64,000 bases of DNA from Modestobacter marinus (GTDB lineage: Bacteria > Actinomycetota > Actinomycetes > Mycobacteriales > Geodermatophilaceae): the NCBI RefSeq assembly GCF_019799945.1, contig NZ_JABGCH010000008.1, positions 62,001 to 126,000 of the forward strand, given 5' to 3'. The notes beneath the pieces were generated by a model. The model had not been told where the DNA came from and made no database searches. It saw nothing but the letters and a program-made list of their open reading frames with translations. Shown one piece after another: positions 16,072 to 25,005 of this stretch. Made by a program: the position numbers and the translations under genes. Every line of letters begins with the position of its first letter. Position 1 is the first letter of the stretch.

Positions 16072-16946
16072 GGGATCAGGACGGTGCCGGTGGCGACCGG
16101 CCGCACCGCCCCGGCCACGCTGACCTGGGCGACCTCGCCGCCGGTGACGGTGACCCGGCCGGCCAGCTCGGACGGCCGGCCGACCGCGGCGCCCTGGGCG
16201 AGCCGGTACTCGGTGGTGCCCTCGCCGACCAGCCCGACCGCGGCCAGCCAGATGCCGGTGCCCAGGGCAGCCGAGCCGGTGGCCGGGTCCTCCTGGAAGT
16301 CCAGGCCGTCGGCGAACACCCGCACCGTGCCCGAGCTGGTGGCGGCGTCCCACTCCAGCACGGAGACCCCGCCGTGCACCCCGGAGAGCGCGGCGCCCAG
16401 CGCGGCCGGGTTGGGCACGGCGCGTTCTGCCGCCCCGGGCCGCACCTCGAGCTGGGCGAAGTCGATGCCGCAGCCGACCAGGTGCGCCGGGCGGCCGGTC
16501 GTGTCCGCGGCGTCGAGGCCGAGGGCCGCGGCCAGCGCGGCGGCTTCCGGTCCCGGGCGCAGCGACACCGTGCCGCCGGTGAGCCGGGCACCGGCGTCGT
16601 CCACCTCGATGGCGACCACGCCGGCCCCGCACTCCTGCTGCACGACCCCGGCGGGCAGCCGGCCGAGCCGGACGAGGGTGTGCGCGGTGCCGACGCTGGG
16701 GTGCCCGGCGAAGGGCAGCTCGGTGCGCGGGGTGAAGATCCGCACCCGATACGAGGCGATCGGCTCGGTCGGCGCGCTGACGAAGGTGGACTCGGCGTAG
16801 CCGAACTCGGCGGCCAGCGTCTGGCACTGCGCCGTCGTCAGGTCCCCGGCGTCCAGGACGACGGCGAGCTGGTTGCCGCTGAACGGATGCGGCGCGAACA
16901 CGTCCACGACCTCGTAGTCCAGCCGTCCATCTCCGGGGGTCGTCAC
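16068..16946 (-). CDS. PhzF-family isomerase/epimerase-like protein
   Basis: The product has 292 residues. It begins YEVVDVFAPHPFSGNQLAVVLDA, with EFGYAESTFV carrying the conserved Glu and RIFTPRTELPFAGHPSVGTAH, then repeats the fold in the second half (EDPATGSAALGTGIWL). These are the hallmarks of the PhzF diaminopimelate-epimerase-like fold. Most relatives are not in phenazine pathways and have unknown substrates; no phenazine genes are nearby. It is the first gene of a two-gene operon with an EamA exporter, which might export its product. Start is GTG. Confidence 0.85.
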   Translation of the reverse strand: MTTPGDGRLDYEVVDVFAPHPFSGNQLAVVLDAGDLTTAQCQTLAAEFGYAESTFVSAPTEPIASYRVRIFTPRTELPFAGHPSVGTAHTLVRLGRLPAGVVQQECGAGVVAIEVDDAGARLTGGTVSLRPGPEAAALAAALGLDAADTTGRPAHLVGCGIDFAQLEVRPGAAERAVPNPAALGAALSGVHGGVSVLEWDAATSSGTVRVFADGLDFQEDPATGSAALGTGIWLAAVGLVGEGTTEYRLAQGAAVGRPSELAGRVTVTGGEVAQVSVAGAVRPVATGTVLIP

Positions 16947-16969
16947 AGTCGCGACGGTAGCCTCCCCCC

Positions 16970-18208
16970 GTGACGACGGTGACGAGGGCGTACGTCTCGC
17001 GCATCGCCGGGCTGACGGTCTTCGACCCCAACGGCGACCGGGTCGGCAAGGCCCGCGACGTGCTGGTCGCCCTCCGGGTCGGCACGGCCGTGCCGCGGGT
17101 GCTCGGCCTCATCGTCGAGGTGGTCGCCCGGCGCCGGATCTTCTGCCCGATGGGCCGGGTCACCGGACTGGACGCCACCTCGGTGACGCTCTCCTCGGGC
17201 ACCGTCAACCTCAAGCGCTTCGAGCAGCGGGCCGGCGAGACGCTCGTGCTCGGGGAGCTGCTGGACCGGTCGGTGACGATCGTGGAGTCCGGCCGGCCGG
17301 CCACGGTCGTCGACGCGGCGATCGAGCAGACCCGCACCGGCGACTGGGTGCTCTCCCGCCTCGCCGTCCAGGAGCCCGGGCGGCTCGGCCGCCGCGGCCA
17401 GCTCCACCAGCTGGCCTGGGACGAGGTCAACGGGCTGGCCCTGCCGGAGACCGGGCAGAGCGCCGAGACGCTGATCGCCACCTACCGCGACCTCAACGCC
17501 GCCGACGTCGCGCACGCGCTGCAGGAGCTGCCGATCAAGCGGCGGCACGAGGTGGCCGAGGCGCTCAGCGACGAGCGGCTGGCCGACGTCCTGGGCGAGC
17601 TGCCCGAGGCCGAGCAGATCGTCATCCTGGGCACCCTGGAGGAGCGGCGGGCCGCCGACGTGCTCGAGGAGATGGACCCCGACGACGCCGCCGACCTGCT
17701 GGCCGAGCTGTCCAACGTCGACCGCAACCGGCTGCTGGAGCTCATGGAGCCCGACGAGGCCGAGCCGGTGCGCCAGCTGCTCAAGTACTCGGAGGACACC
17801 GCCGGCGGGATCATGACCAGCGAGCCGGTGATCCTGACTCCGGACGCCACCATCGCCGAGGCGCTCGCCCGGGTCCGGGTGCCCGAGCTGACCCCGGCGC
17901 TGGCCAGCCAGGTGTACGTCTGCCGGCCGCCGTCGGCCACGCCGACCGGCCGGTACCTGGGGCTGGCGCACATCCAGCGACTGCTGCGCGAGCCCCCGTC
18001 CGGACTGGTCAGCGGGGTCCTCGACGACCTGGAGCCGCTGCACCCGGAGGCCCCGCTGGGCGAGGTGACCCGCTACTTCGCCACCTACAACCTGGTGGCC
18101 GCCCCGGTCGTCGACGCCCAGGGGCGGCTGGTCGGCGCGGTGAGCGTGGACGACGTCCTCGACCACCTCCTGCCCGAGGACTGGCGCGAGCGGACCCGCC
18201 GTGGTTGA
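16970..18208 (+). CDS. PRC-barrel / MgtE N-domain / CBS protein without a membrane domain
   Basis: The product has 412 residues. Residues 1-65 look like a PRC-barrel (SRIAGLTVFDPNGDRVGKARDV), with a weaker second copy to about 145. Residues ~165-270 are the MgtE intracellular N domain (helical ADVLEEMDPDDAADLLAEL repeats), and ~275-400 are a CBS pair (EDTAGGIMTSEPVILTPDATIAEAL). In MgtE these parts sense Mg2+, but the transporter membrane domain is absent, so this is a soluble regulator-like relative. It overlaps the DUF1003 gene by 8 bases. A similar protein is encoded near mrp in mycobacteria (from memory). Confidence 0.85.
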   Translation: MTTVTRAYVSRIAGLTVFDPNGDRVGKARDVLVALRVGTAVPRVLGLIVEVVARRRIFCPMGRVTGLDATSVTLSSGTVNLKRFEQRAGETLVLGELLDRSVTIVESGRPATVVDAAIEQTRTGDWVLSRLAVQEPGRLGRRGQLHQLAWDEVNGLALPETGQSAETLIATYRDLNAADVAHALQELPIKRRHEVAEALSDERLADVLGELPEAEQIVILGTLEERRAADVLEEMDPDDAADLLAELSNVDRNRLLELMEPDEAEPVRQLLKYSEDTAGGIMTSEPVILTPDATIAEALARVRVPELTPALASQVYVCRPPSATPTGRYLGLAHIQRLLREPPSGLVSGVLDDLEPLHPEAPLGEVTRYFATYNLVAAPVVDAQGRLVGAVSVDDVLDHLLPEDWRERTRRG

Positions 18209-18749
18209 CCCGGACCGGCGCGCCGACCAGCGGCTCGACCAGCCCCGCGGCAACCGGTCGCTGGGCAGCGCCCTGCGCTTCGACCCCGACGCGATCGGTC
18301 GGTTCGCCGAGGGGATCGCCCGCTTCCTGGGAACCGGGCGCTTCCTCGCCGTCCAGACGATCATCGTGATCGTCTGGATCGTGCTGAACGTCGCCGCGGT
18401 CAACCTCCGCTGGGACCCCTACCCCTTCATCCTGCTGAACCTGGCCTTCTCCACCCAGGCCGCGTACGCCGCGCCGCTGATCCTGCTGGCGCAAAACCGG
18501 CAGGCCGACCGGGACCGGGTGCAGGCCGAGGAGGACCGCAGCCGGGCCGCGCAGACCCGTGCGGACACCGAGTACCTCGCCCGCGAGCTGGCCTCGCTGC
18601 GGGTCGCGGTCGGGGAGCTCGCCACCCGCGACTTCATCCGCGGTGAGCTCAACCGGGTTCTGAGCGAGGACGGCGACGAGGGCGGTCACGACCGCAAGAA
18701 GAAGTCCGGCAAGAAGCGGCGGGAGGCCGCGCCGGAGACCGCGGGCTGA
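18201..18749 (+). CDS. DUF1003 membrane protein
   Basis: The product has 182 residues. Residues 20-100 form the DUF1003 core with two membrane helices (FLAVQTIIVIVWIVLNV and PFILLNLAFSTQAAYAAPLILLAQNRQ). A coiled, charged stretch (ADRDRVQAEEDRSRAAQ) and a Lys/Arg-rich C-terminus (DRKKKSGKKRR) follow. Function is unknown; translational coupling to the MgtE-N/CBS protein suggests it could be that protein's membrane partner, possibly in Mg2+ homeostasis. That is inference. Start GTG. Confidence 0.85.
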   Translation: MVDPDRRADQRLDQPRGNRSLGSALRFDPDAIGRFAEGIARFLGTGRFLAVQTIIVIVWIVLNVAAVNLRWDPYPFILLNLAFSTQAAYAAPLILLAQNRQADRDRVQAEEDRSRAAQTRADTEYLARELASLRVAVGELATRDFIRGELNRVLSEDGDEGGHDRKKKSGKKRREAAPETAG

Positions 18750-18752
18750 GGC

Positions 18753-19259
18753 TCAGCGCCCCAGGGCGGTGAGGACGGCGGCCACCGGGTCGCCCTTCGC
18801 CGTGTCGACGACGGTGTGCCGCTCGTGCCACTGGTCGACGTCCCGCCGGGTGACCGCGGGCCAGTCCGCGGCGAGGTGCCCGGGCAGGTCCGCGACCCGC
18901 TGCTCGACCCGGCGGCGGTGCTCGGCCGGGTCGGTGCAGATCAGCCGCAGCCAGTGCGCCGGGGTGTCGTGCCGGGCCGCCAGCTCCCGGAACGCCCGGC
19001 GGGACGCGGCCACCGGGAACACGGCGTCGACCACGACGTCCGTGCCGGCGGCCAGGCAGGTGTCCGCGGCCGCGCGGGCGAGGTCGTACCCGTGGGTGCC
19101 GACCCCGGCCGGGGACGGGACGAGGCCCTGCACGACGAGCGCGGCCTCGAAGGCGTCGATCCGTAGGTGCGCGGCCCCCAGCCGGCCGGCCACCGCGCGG
19201 GCCACCGTCGTCTTCCCCACGCCGGGCACCCCGCCGATCACGATGAGCACACCGCCCAT
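18753..19259 (-). CDS. P-loop kinase-like ATPase (AAA/zeta-toxin-like fold)
   Basis: The product has 168 residues. Walker A is IGGVPGVGKTTVARAVA at residues 8-24. A Walker B-like VVVDAVFPVAASR and an Arg-containing lid (DPAEHRRRVEQRVAD) follow. This is the layout of small nucleoside/shikimate-kinase-like P-loop enzymes; relatives are annotated as AAA-family ATPase or adenylylsulfate-kinase-like. No antitoxin gene adjoins it, so a toxin role is unsupported. It converges on the DUF1003 gene with a 3-base gap. Confidence 0.7.
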   Translation of the reverse strand: MGGVLIVIGGVPGVGKTTVARAVAGRLGAAHLRIDAFEAALVVQGLVPSPAGVGTHGYDLARAAADTCLAAGTDVVVDAVFPVAASRRAFRELAARHDTPAHWLRLICTDPAEHRRRVEQRVADLPGHLAADWPAVTRRDVDQWHERHTVVDTAKGDPVAAVLTALGR

Positions 19260-19275
19260 CCTGCCCGCAGGGCGA

Positions 19276-19593
19276 TCAGCCGGTGAGGACGTGGACCAGC
19301 GCGCCGGCAGCGCCGGCCAGCACCAGGACGACGATGAACGGGGCCCGCAGCGCCAGCGCGACGGCGGCGACCGCCAGCCCGACCAGCCGCCCGTCGAGGA
19401 CCAGCGCCGAGCCGGAGCTCGCCACCTGCACGGCCACCAGCGCGGCCAGCAGCGCGGCGGGCACGAACTCCACCACCCGCGTCACCCACGGCCGCTCCAC
19501 CCAGGCCGCGGGCACCGACAGCCCGGCGAGCTTGAGCAGGTAGCAGCCCACCGCGCCGACGAGGACGACCGCCCACAGCGTCCCGGAGCTCAC
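19276..19593 (-). CDS. azlD: AzlD-family branched-chain amino-acid export subunit
   Basis: The product has 105 residues and about four hydrophobic helices, including LWAVVLVGAVGCYLLKLAG and the closing APFIVVLVLAGAAGALVHVL. This is the usual size and pattern of AzlD, the small partner of AzlC. The GTG at 19593 overlaps the azlC stop (GTGA). Confidence 0.85.
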   Translation of the reverse strand: MSSGTLWAVVLVGAVGCYLLKLAGLSVPAAWVERPWVTRVVEFVPAALLAALVAVQVASSGSALVLDGRLVGLAVAAVALALRAPFIVVLVLAGAAGALVHVLTG

Positions 19594-20321
19594 GCGGTCT
19601 CCTCCGCGGCGACCCGGCGCGGCCGGCCGGCCAGCCCGACCGCGACCACCGCGAGGATCACCTGCACGCCCGGCGGCACGAACGGCGTGAGCACCAGCGC
19701 GACGACCGCCCCGCCGAGCGCGACCCGCCGCTGGACGGCCGGCTCGTTCGCCGCGCGGGTCAACCGGGGCCACAGCAGCGCCAGGAACGCGGCCGGGACG
19801 ACGGAGTCCAGTGCCGCCTGCGCGGTCTCCCCCAGGCCGGCCGCGCCCAGCGAGCCGATCACGGTGGTCACGTTCCAGCCGAGGTAGATGGTCGCGCCGG
19901 TGGCCCAGAAGGCGACCCGGCCGAGCTCGCGGTCCGGCGCGGCGACGGCCATCGCGGTCGTCTCGTCGATCACCCAGTGCGCGGCGCCCGCCCGGCGCGG
20001 CCAGCCGCGCGGCGCGAGCAGCGGCGCGAGCCGGACGCCGTAAACGGTGTTGCGGGTGCCCAGCAGCAGCGCGCTGCCGACGGCGGCCGCCGCTCCCCCG
20101 CCCGCGCTCAGCACGCCGACCAGCGCGAACTGCGAGGCGCCGGTGAACATCACCGCGGACATGGTCAGCGCCTGCCAGGTGCTCAGGCCGGCTCCCGCGG
20201 CCGCCGCACCGAAGGCGACGCCGTACAGGCCGACGGCGGCCCCGAGACCGATGGCGTCGCGGAGGGTCCGGGAACGGTCCGACGTCGACACCCTGCTGAC
20301 CCTAGTGAGCGGTACTGACAT
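19590..20321 (-). CDS. azlC: AzlC-family branched-chain amino-acid exporter
   Basis: The product has 243 residues. Family features are DAIGLGAAVGLYGVAFGAAAAGAGL, MSAVMFTGASQFALVGVL, LLGTRNTVYGVRLAPLL and WVIDETTAMA. With AzlD it forms an exporter of branched-chain amino acids or analogues. The start is uncertain: ATG at 20321 is used here, but a GTG 30 bases downstream, preceded by AGGGTCAGCAGG, would also fit. It diverges from mrp. Confidence 0.85.
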   Translation of the reverse strand: MSVPLTRVSRVSTSDRSRTLRDAIGLGAAVGLYGVAFGAAAAGAGLSTWQALTMSAVMFTGASQFALVGVLSAGGGAAAAVGSALLLGTRNTVYGVRLAPLLAPRGWPRRAGAAHWVIDETTAMAVAAPDRELGRVAFWATGATIYLGWNVTTVIGSLGAAGLGETAQAALDSVVPAAFLALLWPRLTRAANEPAVQRRVALGGAVVALVLTPFVPPGVQVILAVVAVGLAGRPRRVAAEETA

Positions 20322-20452
20322 GCCCTGGCTCACACCAGCGACGAACGGGCGCCCCCGTCCCCGGCCGTACAGTGGAGTTCGCCCGCGTCCGGGTTCTCGC
20401 AGGTGCGGGGCTCGGCTGTCCCGGGCTCCCCGTCGAAGGAGACTCATCCCGC

Positions 20453-21613
20453 ATGTCCGACACGCTGACCGGGTCGCCGGCGCTGGACGCCGTCAACGCG
20501 GCGCTCGCGACCGTCCAGGACCCGGAGATCAACCGCCCGCTGCCCGAGCTCGGCATGGTCAAGGACGTGCAGATCGGGGTCGGCGGCGACCCGGGCGCCG
20601 TCCGGGTCGAGGTCTACCTGACCGTCGCCGGCTGCCCGATGCGCGAGACGATCACCAACCGGGTCACCCAAGCCGTCTCCGCCGTCCCCGGCGTGACCGC
20701 CGTCCAGGTCGTCCTGGACATCATGAACGACGAGCAGCGCGCCGAGCTGCGCAAGACCGTGCGCGGCACCGACGCCGCCGACCCGGTCATCCCCTTCGCC
20801 CAGCCGGGGTCGCTGACCCGCGTGTACGCGGTCGCCTCGGGCAAGGGCGGGGTCGGCAAGTCCAGCGTCACGGTGAACCTGGCGGCCGCGCTGGCCAGGC
20901 GCGGCCTGTCGGTGGGCGTGGTGGACGCCGACATCTACGGCCACTCGGTGCCGCGGATGCTCGGCGTGGACGACAAGCCCACTCAGGTCGACAACATGAT
21001 CATGCCGCCGCAGTCGATGGGCGTGAAGGTCATCTCGATCGGCATGTTCACCCCGGGCAACACCCCGGTCGTCTGGCGCGGGCCGATGCTGCACCGCGCG
21101 CTGCAGCAGTTCCTCGCCGACGTGTGGTGGGGCGACCTCGACGTCCTGCTGCTCGACCTCCCGCCGGGCACCGGTGACGTGGCGATCTCCATCGCCCAGC
21201 TGCTGCCCAACGCCGAGATCCTGGTGGTCACCACCCCGCAGCTGGCCGCCGCCGAGGTGGCCGAGCGGGCGGGGGCGATCGCCACCCAGACCCACCAGCA
21301 GGTGGTCGGCGTCATCGAGAACATGTCGTGGCTGGAGCTGCCCGACGGCTCCCGCATGGAGGTCTTCGGCTCCGGTGGCGGCCAGGCGGTCTCCGACGCG
21401 CTGACCAGGACCCTCGGCGCCCGGGTGCCGCTGCTCGGCCAGATCCCGCTGGACACCCGGCTGCGCGAGGCCGGTGACGCGGGCGCGCCGATCGTGCTGG
21501 CCGAGCCGGACGCTCCCGCGGCGCAGGCGCTGAGCGCGATCGCCGACGGCCTCGCCGTCCGTCAGCGCGGCCTGTCCGGCATGTCGCTCGGGCTCACCCC
21601 CGTCCGCCGGTAA
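20453..21613 (+). CDS. mrp: Mrp/NBP35-family iron-sulfur cluster carrier ATPase
   Basis: The product has 386 residues. Residues ~5-95 are a DUF59/MIP18 domain with the conserved AGCP. Residues 120-370 are the deviant-Walker ATPase with ASGKGGVGKSSVTVNLA, VDADIYGHSVPRML and LLDLPPGTGD. Mrp/ApbC proteins bind and transfer Fe-S clusters. The CxxC found after ENMS in many bacterial and eukaryotic members is missing (ENMSWLELPDGSRMEVFGSGGG), which I recall is also true of the mycobacterial protein. The ATG at 20453 has AAGGAG about 12 bases upstream. It stops with TAA, unusual in this window. Confidence 0.92.
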   Translation: MSDTLTGSPALDAVNAALATVQDPEINRPLPELGMVKDVQIGVGGDPGAVRVEVYLTVAGCPMRETITNRVTQAVSAVPGVTAVQVVLDIMNDEQRAELRKTVRGTDAADPVIPFAQPGSLTRVYAVASGKGGVGKSSVTVNLAAALARRGLSVGVVDADIYGHSVPRMLGVDDKPTQVDNMIMPPQSMGVKVISIGMFTPGNTPVVWRGPMLHRALQQFLADVWWGDLDVLLLDLPPGTGDVAISIAQLLPNAEILVVTTPQLAAAEVAERAGAIATQTHQQVVGVIENMSWLELPDGSRMEVFGSGGGQAVSDALTRTLGARVPLLGQIPLDTRLREAGDAGAPIVLAEPDAPAAQALSAIADGLAVRQRGLSGMSLGLTPVRR

Positions 21614-21628
21614 GGCCTGAACGACGGA

Positions 21629-21658
21629 GGCCGGTCACCCCGCGAGGGGTGGCCGGCC
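21629..21658 (+). terminator. Terminator after mrp
   Basis: GGCCGGTCACCCC (21629-21641) pairs with GGGGTGGCCGGCC (21646-21658), with one T-G wobble and loop gcga. It lies 15 bases after the mrp stop. Confidence 0.65.
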
Positions 21659-21676
21659 GCTACGTTGTCGTGCCGG

Positions 21677-21708
21677 CCTCGGTGCAGGGGCCCGTGGGGG
21701 CACCGAGG
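21677..21708 (-). terminator. Terminator after tatB
   Basis: CCTCGGTGC (21677-21685) pairs with GCACCGAGG (21700-21708), 14-base loop. It lies 39 bases beyond the tatB stop on the minus strand and could serve either direction. Confidence 0.5.
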
Positions 21709-21747
21709 TCCTTCTGCTGGCCGCGGTGGGGTCCGGTAGGACGACAG

Positions 21748-22125
21748 TCAGGTCGCGTCGGCGTCGAAGGGCGGGGGAACGGCGGAGTCCCGGGGCCGCT
21801 GCGCCTCCGCCGTCCGCACCGCCGCGTTGCGCGTGCGTGCGCTGGACCCGGCGGCCCGCCGCGCGGGGGGCTCCTCGTCCTCGAGCAGCTGCTGCCGGAT
21901 GAACGTCCTGGGGTGGTACTGCCGCAGGTCGAGGTCGCGCAGGTGGTCGAAGTCGTCGCCCAGCGTGTCGTGCAGCTGGCCGCGGACCCCGGTGATCGCC
22001 GTGCGCGCCTTCCTCAGTCCGCTGGCCGCGTCCTTGGCCAGGGTCGGCAGGCGGTCGGGACCGAAGATGAACAGCGCGGCCAGCGCCAGGACGACGATCT
22101 CACCCCAGCCGATCGAGTCGAACAC
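21748..22125 (-). CDS. tatB: Twin-arginine translocation protein TatB
   Basis: The product has 125 residues. It has a short N-terminal membrane helix (GEIVVLALAALFIFGPDRLP) with the Glu and the FGP hinge, then an amphipathic helix (LAKDAASGLRKARTAITGV) and a Pro/Arg-rich cytosolic tail. TatB recruits folded Tat substrates to TatC. The GTG at 22125 with GAGGAGG 5 bases upstream sets the start. It lies just downstream of htrA and the sigE module, a conserved actinobacterial arrangement. Confidence 0.92.
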   Translation of the reverse strand: MFDSIGWGEIVVLALAALFIFGPDRLPTLAKDAASGLRKARTAITGVRGQLHDTLGDDFDHLRDLDLRQYHPRTFIRQQLLEDEEPPARRAAGSSARTRNAAVRTAEAQRPRDSAVPPPFDADAT

Positions 22126-22220
22126 CGTTCCTCCTCGCGCCCGGCACCCCTGCGGCGCAGCCGCGGTCGCCGTCCAGGGTAGGTGGGCCGCCCGGGCCGG
22201 AGGTGGACGGCGGTCCTCCA

Positions 22221-23822
22221 TCAGGCGGTGTCGAGCGTGGCCTCGACCTCGGTCGAGCTGCCGCCGCGCACCAGCTCCACCGTCACCGTGTCGCCCGGGT
22301 CGTGGGCGTCGACGGCGACCTGCAGCTCCTCCGAGCTGCCGACCGGCTCGCCGTCGACCGCGATGACGACGTCCTGCTCCTGGATGCCGGCCTCGGCCGC
22401 GGCGCTGGCCGGCTCGACGTTGACCACCAGCGCACCGTCCCGGGTGCCGTCGGTGACCGAGCGGGCGTTGACGCCCAGCGAGGCGTGCACCGCCTGACCG
22501 GTCGAGATCAACTGCTCGGCGATCTCCCGGACCGTGTCCACCGGGATCGCGAAACCCAGCCCGATGGAGCCACCGGTCGTGCCGTTGCCGCCGACCGAGG
22601 CGATCGCGGTGTTGATGCCGATGACCGCGCCGGCGTTGTCGACCAGGGCTCCGCCGGAGTTGCCCGGGTTGATCGGCGCGTCGGTCTGCACCGCGCTGAT
22701 CACCGCGTTGGTGTCGCTGCCCTCCCCGGACAGCCGCACCGGCCGGTCCAGCGCACTGACGATCCCGCTGGTCACCGTGCCGGCCAGCCCCAGCGGCGAG
22801 CCGATGGCGACGACCGGGTCGCCGACGACGAGCTCCCCGGAGTCCCCGAGGGAGGCGGCGACCAGCCCCGGCTTCTCCACCTTCAGGACGGCGAGGTCGC
22901 TGGCCGGGTCACGCCCGACGATCCGGGCCGCGGAGCCACTGCCGTCGCTGAACACCGCCCGGATCTCCGCGTCGTCGGAGTCCGCGGCACCGGAGATCAC
23001 GTGGTTGTTGGTGACGACGTAGCCGCCCTCGGCGTCCACGACGACCCCCGACCCGGTGGCGCCGGCGTTGGCCAGCCGGACCTCGACCGAGACAACGGCC
23101 GGGCCCACCCGCGCGGCGATGTCGGCGACCGAGCCCGGCTCCCGGCTGGCGCCCGGGGACACCTCGGACAGCTGCGTGTCCGGGGACAGCAACGGCTCCT
23201 CGTCCGCGGTGCGGCCGAGGAACCAGGCCGTCGTGCCGCTGACCAGGCCGACGAGCATCAGGGCGAGCAGCGCCAGCGAGGCGAGCCGGACCGAGACGTC
23301 ACGCAGCCGGACCTTGCGCCGTCCGCGAGCGTCGACGAGGAACGGGCCAGAGCGGCGTTCCTCGTCCTCCGGGTAGCGGGCCGGCGCGCCGAGCGCCGCA
23401 GGGGCGTAGGGGTCCCGCCACGGGTCGGCGGTCGCGTCCGCCTTCCAGAACGGGCCGGTCGCGGTCCGCCGCGGCTGGCGGCGCCCCTCCGGCGGCTCCC
23501 CGAGGCCGGTGGCCCCGCCGCGCGGGGCGAAGGCGCGCAGCACCGCCTCGGGCGGCGGAGGTGGCGTGGGGCGCGGGGGCGCCGTCGGCCGGTCGCCGGC
23601 GAACGAGCCGGCGACGTCCCCGGGCCGCCCGAACGCGGCCTGCTCGGCCGGGGGCGGCGGGGGGCTCTGCACCGGGCGCGGAGGCGGTGGGCGGTCAGCC
23701 GGCGCGAAGGGACCCGCGGTGCCGGCCGGGCGCGCGAAGGCCTGCTCGCCGGCGGTTTCGACGGGGGGCTGCGCGGAGGCGGAGTCGTCCGGACGCGAGC
23801 CCGCGCCGGTGCTCGCCGTCAG
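22221..23822 (-). CDS. htrA: HtrA-like membrane serine protease with PDZ domain
   Basis: The product has 533 residues. A long Pro-rich cytosolic N-terminus (1-170) precedes one membrane helix (LASLALLALMLVGLVSG, ~180-196). The trypsin-like domain has His274 (VTNNHVIS), Asp309 (DPASDLAVLKV) and Ser389 (INPGNSGGAL), followed by a PDZ domain to the end. It degrades or senses misfolded proteins outside the membrane. No ATG, GTG or TTG lies near the expected start; a CTG at 23820-23822 overlaps the rseA stop codon as CTGA, and I use that. If it is wrong, the first downstream GTG is near the PPPP stretch (~23670). Confidence 0.85.
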   Translation of the reverse strand: MTASTGAGSRPDDSASAQPPVETAGEQAFARPAGTAGPFAPADRPPPPRPVQSPPPPPAEQAAFGRPGDVAGSFAGDRPTAPPRPTPPPPPEAVLRAFAPRGGATGLGEPPEGRRQPRRTATGPFWKADATADPWRDPYAPAALGAPARYPEDEERRSGPFLVDARGRRKVRLRDVSVRLASLALLALMLVGLVSGTTAWFLGRTADEEPLLSPDTQLSEVSPGASREPGSVADIAARVGPAVVSVEVRLANAGATGSGVVVDAEGGYVVTNNHVISGAADSDDAEIRAVFSDGSGSAARIVGRDPASDLAVLKVEKPGLVAASLGDSGELVVGDPVVAIGSPLGLAGTVTSGIVSALDRPVRLSGEGSDTNAVISAVQTDAPINPGNSGGALVDNAGAVIGINTAIASVGGNGTTGGSIGLGFAIPVDTVREIAEQLISTGQAVHASLGVNARSVTDGTRDGALVVNVEPASAAAEAGIQEQDVVIAVDGEPVGSSEELQVAVDAHDPGDTVTVELVRGGSSTEVEATLDTA

Positions 23823-24388
23823 TTCGGCCCGCCGGGTGGCAGTGCGGTGACGGCGTTGATCGTGCGCACCACGGGCGGCACCACGTCGGTGCGCTCCGTG
23901 GGCAGGGTCTCGCGGACCGCCCCGGCGACCGAGCCGGGCGGCGGGACGTCCTTGGTGCGCTCGGCCGCGGGCAGGCCGACCGCGAGCACGGCGACACCCA
24001 GGCCGAGGCCGGCGAGGGCGCCGGTCATGCCCCGGCGCAGCCAGCGGGCATGACCCGGGCGGGCCGGGGGCTCGGGCGGTGCCAGCGGGATCGCCCACGA
24101 GCCGGCGGTGAGCCCGCCGGCGGCGGCGCTCAGCCCGCCCAGGCCGCCACCGGACACGTCGGCGGTGAACGGGATGGCGTTCAGCCGGGACAGCAGGGCA
24201 CCGGGGACGGCGACGTCCGCGTCCCGCTGCAGGGCGGCCTTGGCCTCCCGCTGGGCCTGCACGGCCAGGCGGCACTGGGTGCAGCCGGTGAGGTGCCGGG
24301 CCGCCCGGTTCGCGGCGCCGCCGGAGAGCTCGCCGTCGACCAGCGCGGCGATGGCCTCCTGCGCCAGGTGGCTCTCCGGGATGCTCAC
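23819..24388 (-). CDS. rseA: Zinc-containing anti-sigma factor (RseA-type)
   Basis: The product has 189 residues. The N-terminal ZAS domain has the HLTGCTQC motif (His-x3-Cys-x2-Cys) at about 33-40 after [10 protein letters not shown] hydrophobic stretch ([20 protein letters not shown], ~130-150) may be a membrane helix. It should hold the ECF sigma factor inactive until released under envelope or redox stress. The GTG at 24388 overlaps the sigma stop codon (GTGA). Confidence 0.88.
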   Translation of the reverse strand: MSIPESHLAQEAIAALVDGELSGGAANRAARHLTGCTQCRLAVQAQREAKAALQRDADVAVPGALLSRLNAIPFTADVSGGGLGGLSAAAGGLTAGSWAIPLAPPEPPARPGHARWLRRGMTGALAGLGLGVAVLAVGLPAAERTKDVPPPGSVAGAVRETLPTERTDVVPPVVRTINAVTALPPGGPN

Positions 24389-25005
24389 CGGATCACCTCC
24401 TCCGCGGCGGCGGGACGGCGGGGCGCCAGGTGGGCCAGCGCCTCGCGCAGCTGCACGCGACCGCGGTGGATGCGGCTGCGCACGGTGCCGAGCTTGATGC
24501 CCAGGGTGGCGGCGATCTCCTCGTAGGTGAGGCCCTCGATGTCGCAGAGGACCACGGCCACCCGGAACTCTGGGGAGAGCGCGTCCAGCGCGGCCTGCAC
24601 CTGCGGGTCCAGGTGGGTGTCGGCGTAGACCTGCTCCGGCGACGGCGCCGACCCGGGCAGGCGCTCGGTGTCCTCGGGGAGCGCGTCGAACCGGATCCGC
24701 TGCCGGCGCCGCACCATGTCCAGGAAGAGGTTCGTGGTGATGCGGTGCAGCCAGCCCTCGAAGGTGCCGGGCGAGAAGTCCGCGAGCGAGCGGAAGACCC
24801 GGACGAAGGTCTCCTGGGTCAGGTCCTCGGCGTCCTGCTGGTTGCCCGAGAGCCGGTAGGCCAGCCGGTACACCCGCGCGGAGTGCTCGCGCACGACCTG
24901 GTCCCAGGTCGGGGCGACCCACCCGTCGGCGGCGTCGGCCGGCAGGACGGGGGCGGCCTCGGGCACGGCGGTACCCGGCCCGGTCGCTGCGGCCTCGCTC
25001 ACCAC
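24385..25005 (-). CDS. sigE: ECF RNA polymerase sigma factor SigE
   Basis: The product has about 206 residues. Region 2 is [28 protein letters not shown] with [19 protein letters not shown]; region 4 is [44 protein letters not shown]. It directs transcription of envelope-stress genes and is coupled to its anti-sigma factor. Two adjacent GTGs (25005, 25002) are possible starts and neither has a strong ribosome-binding site; in-frame starts further upstream cannot be excluded, and mycobacterial SigE also has alternative starts. Confidence 0.88.
   Translation of the reverse strand: MVSEAAATGPGTAVPEAAPVLPADAADGWVAPTWDQVVREHSARVYRLAYRLSGNQQDAEDLTQETFVRVFRSLADFSPGTFEGWLHRITTNLFLDMVRRRQRIRFDALPEDTERLPGSAPSPEQVYADTHLDPQVQAALDALSPEFRVAVVLCDIEGLTYEEIAATLGIKLGTVRSRIHRGRVQLREALAHLAPRRPAAAEEVIR

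Noticed and set aside
16068-16946. Phenazine biosynthesis gene
   Set aside because: PhzF-like folds are widespread outside phenazine pathways, and no other phz gene is present.
18753-19259. Zeta-type toxin of a toxin-antitoxin pair
   Set aside because: Only the P-loop kinase fold is supported; there is no epsilon-like antitoxin gene next to it.
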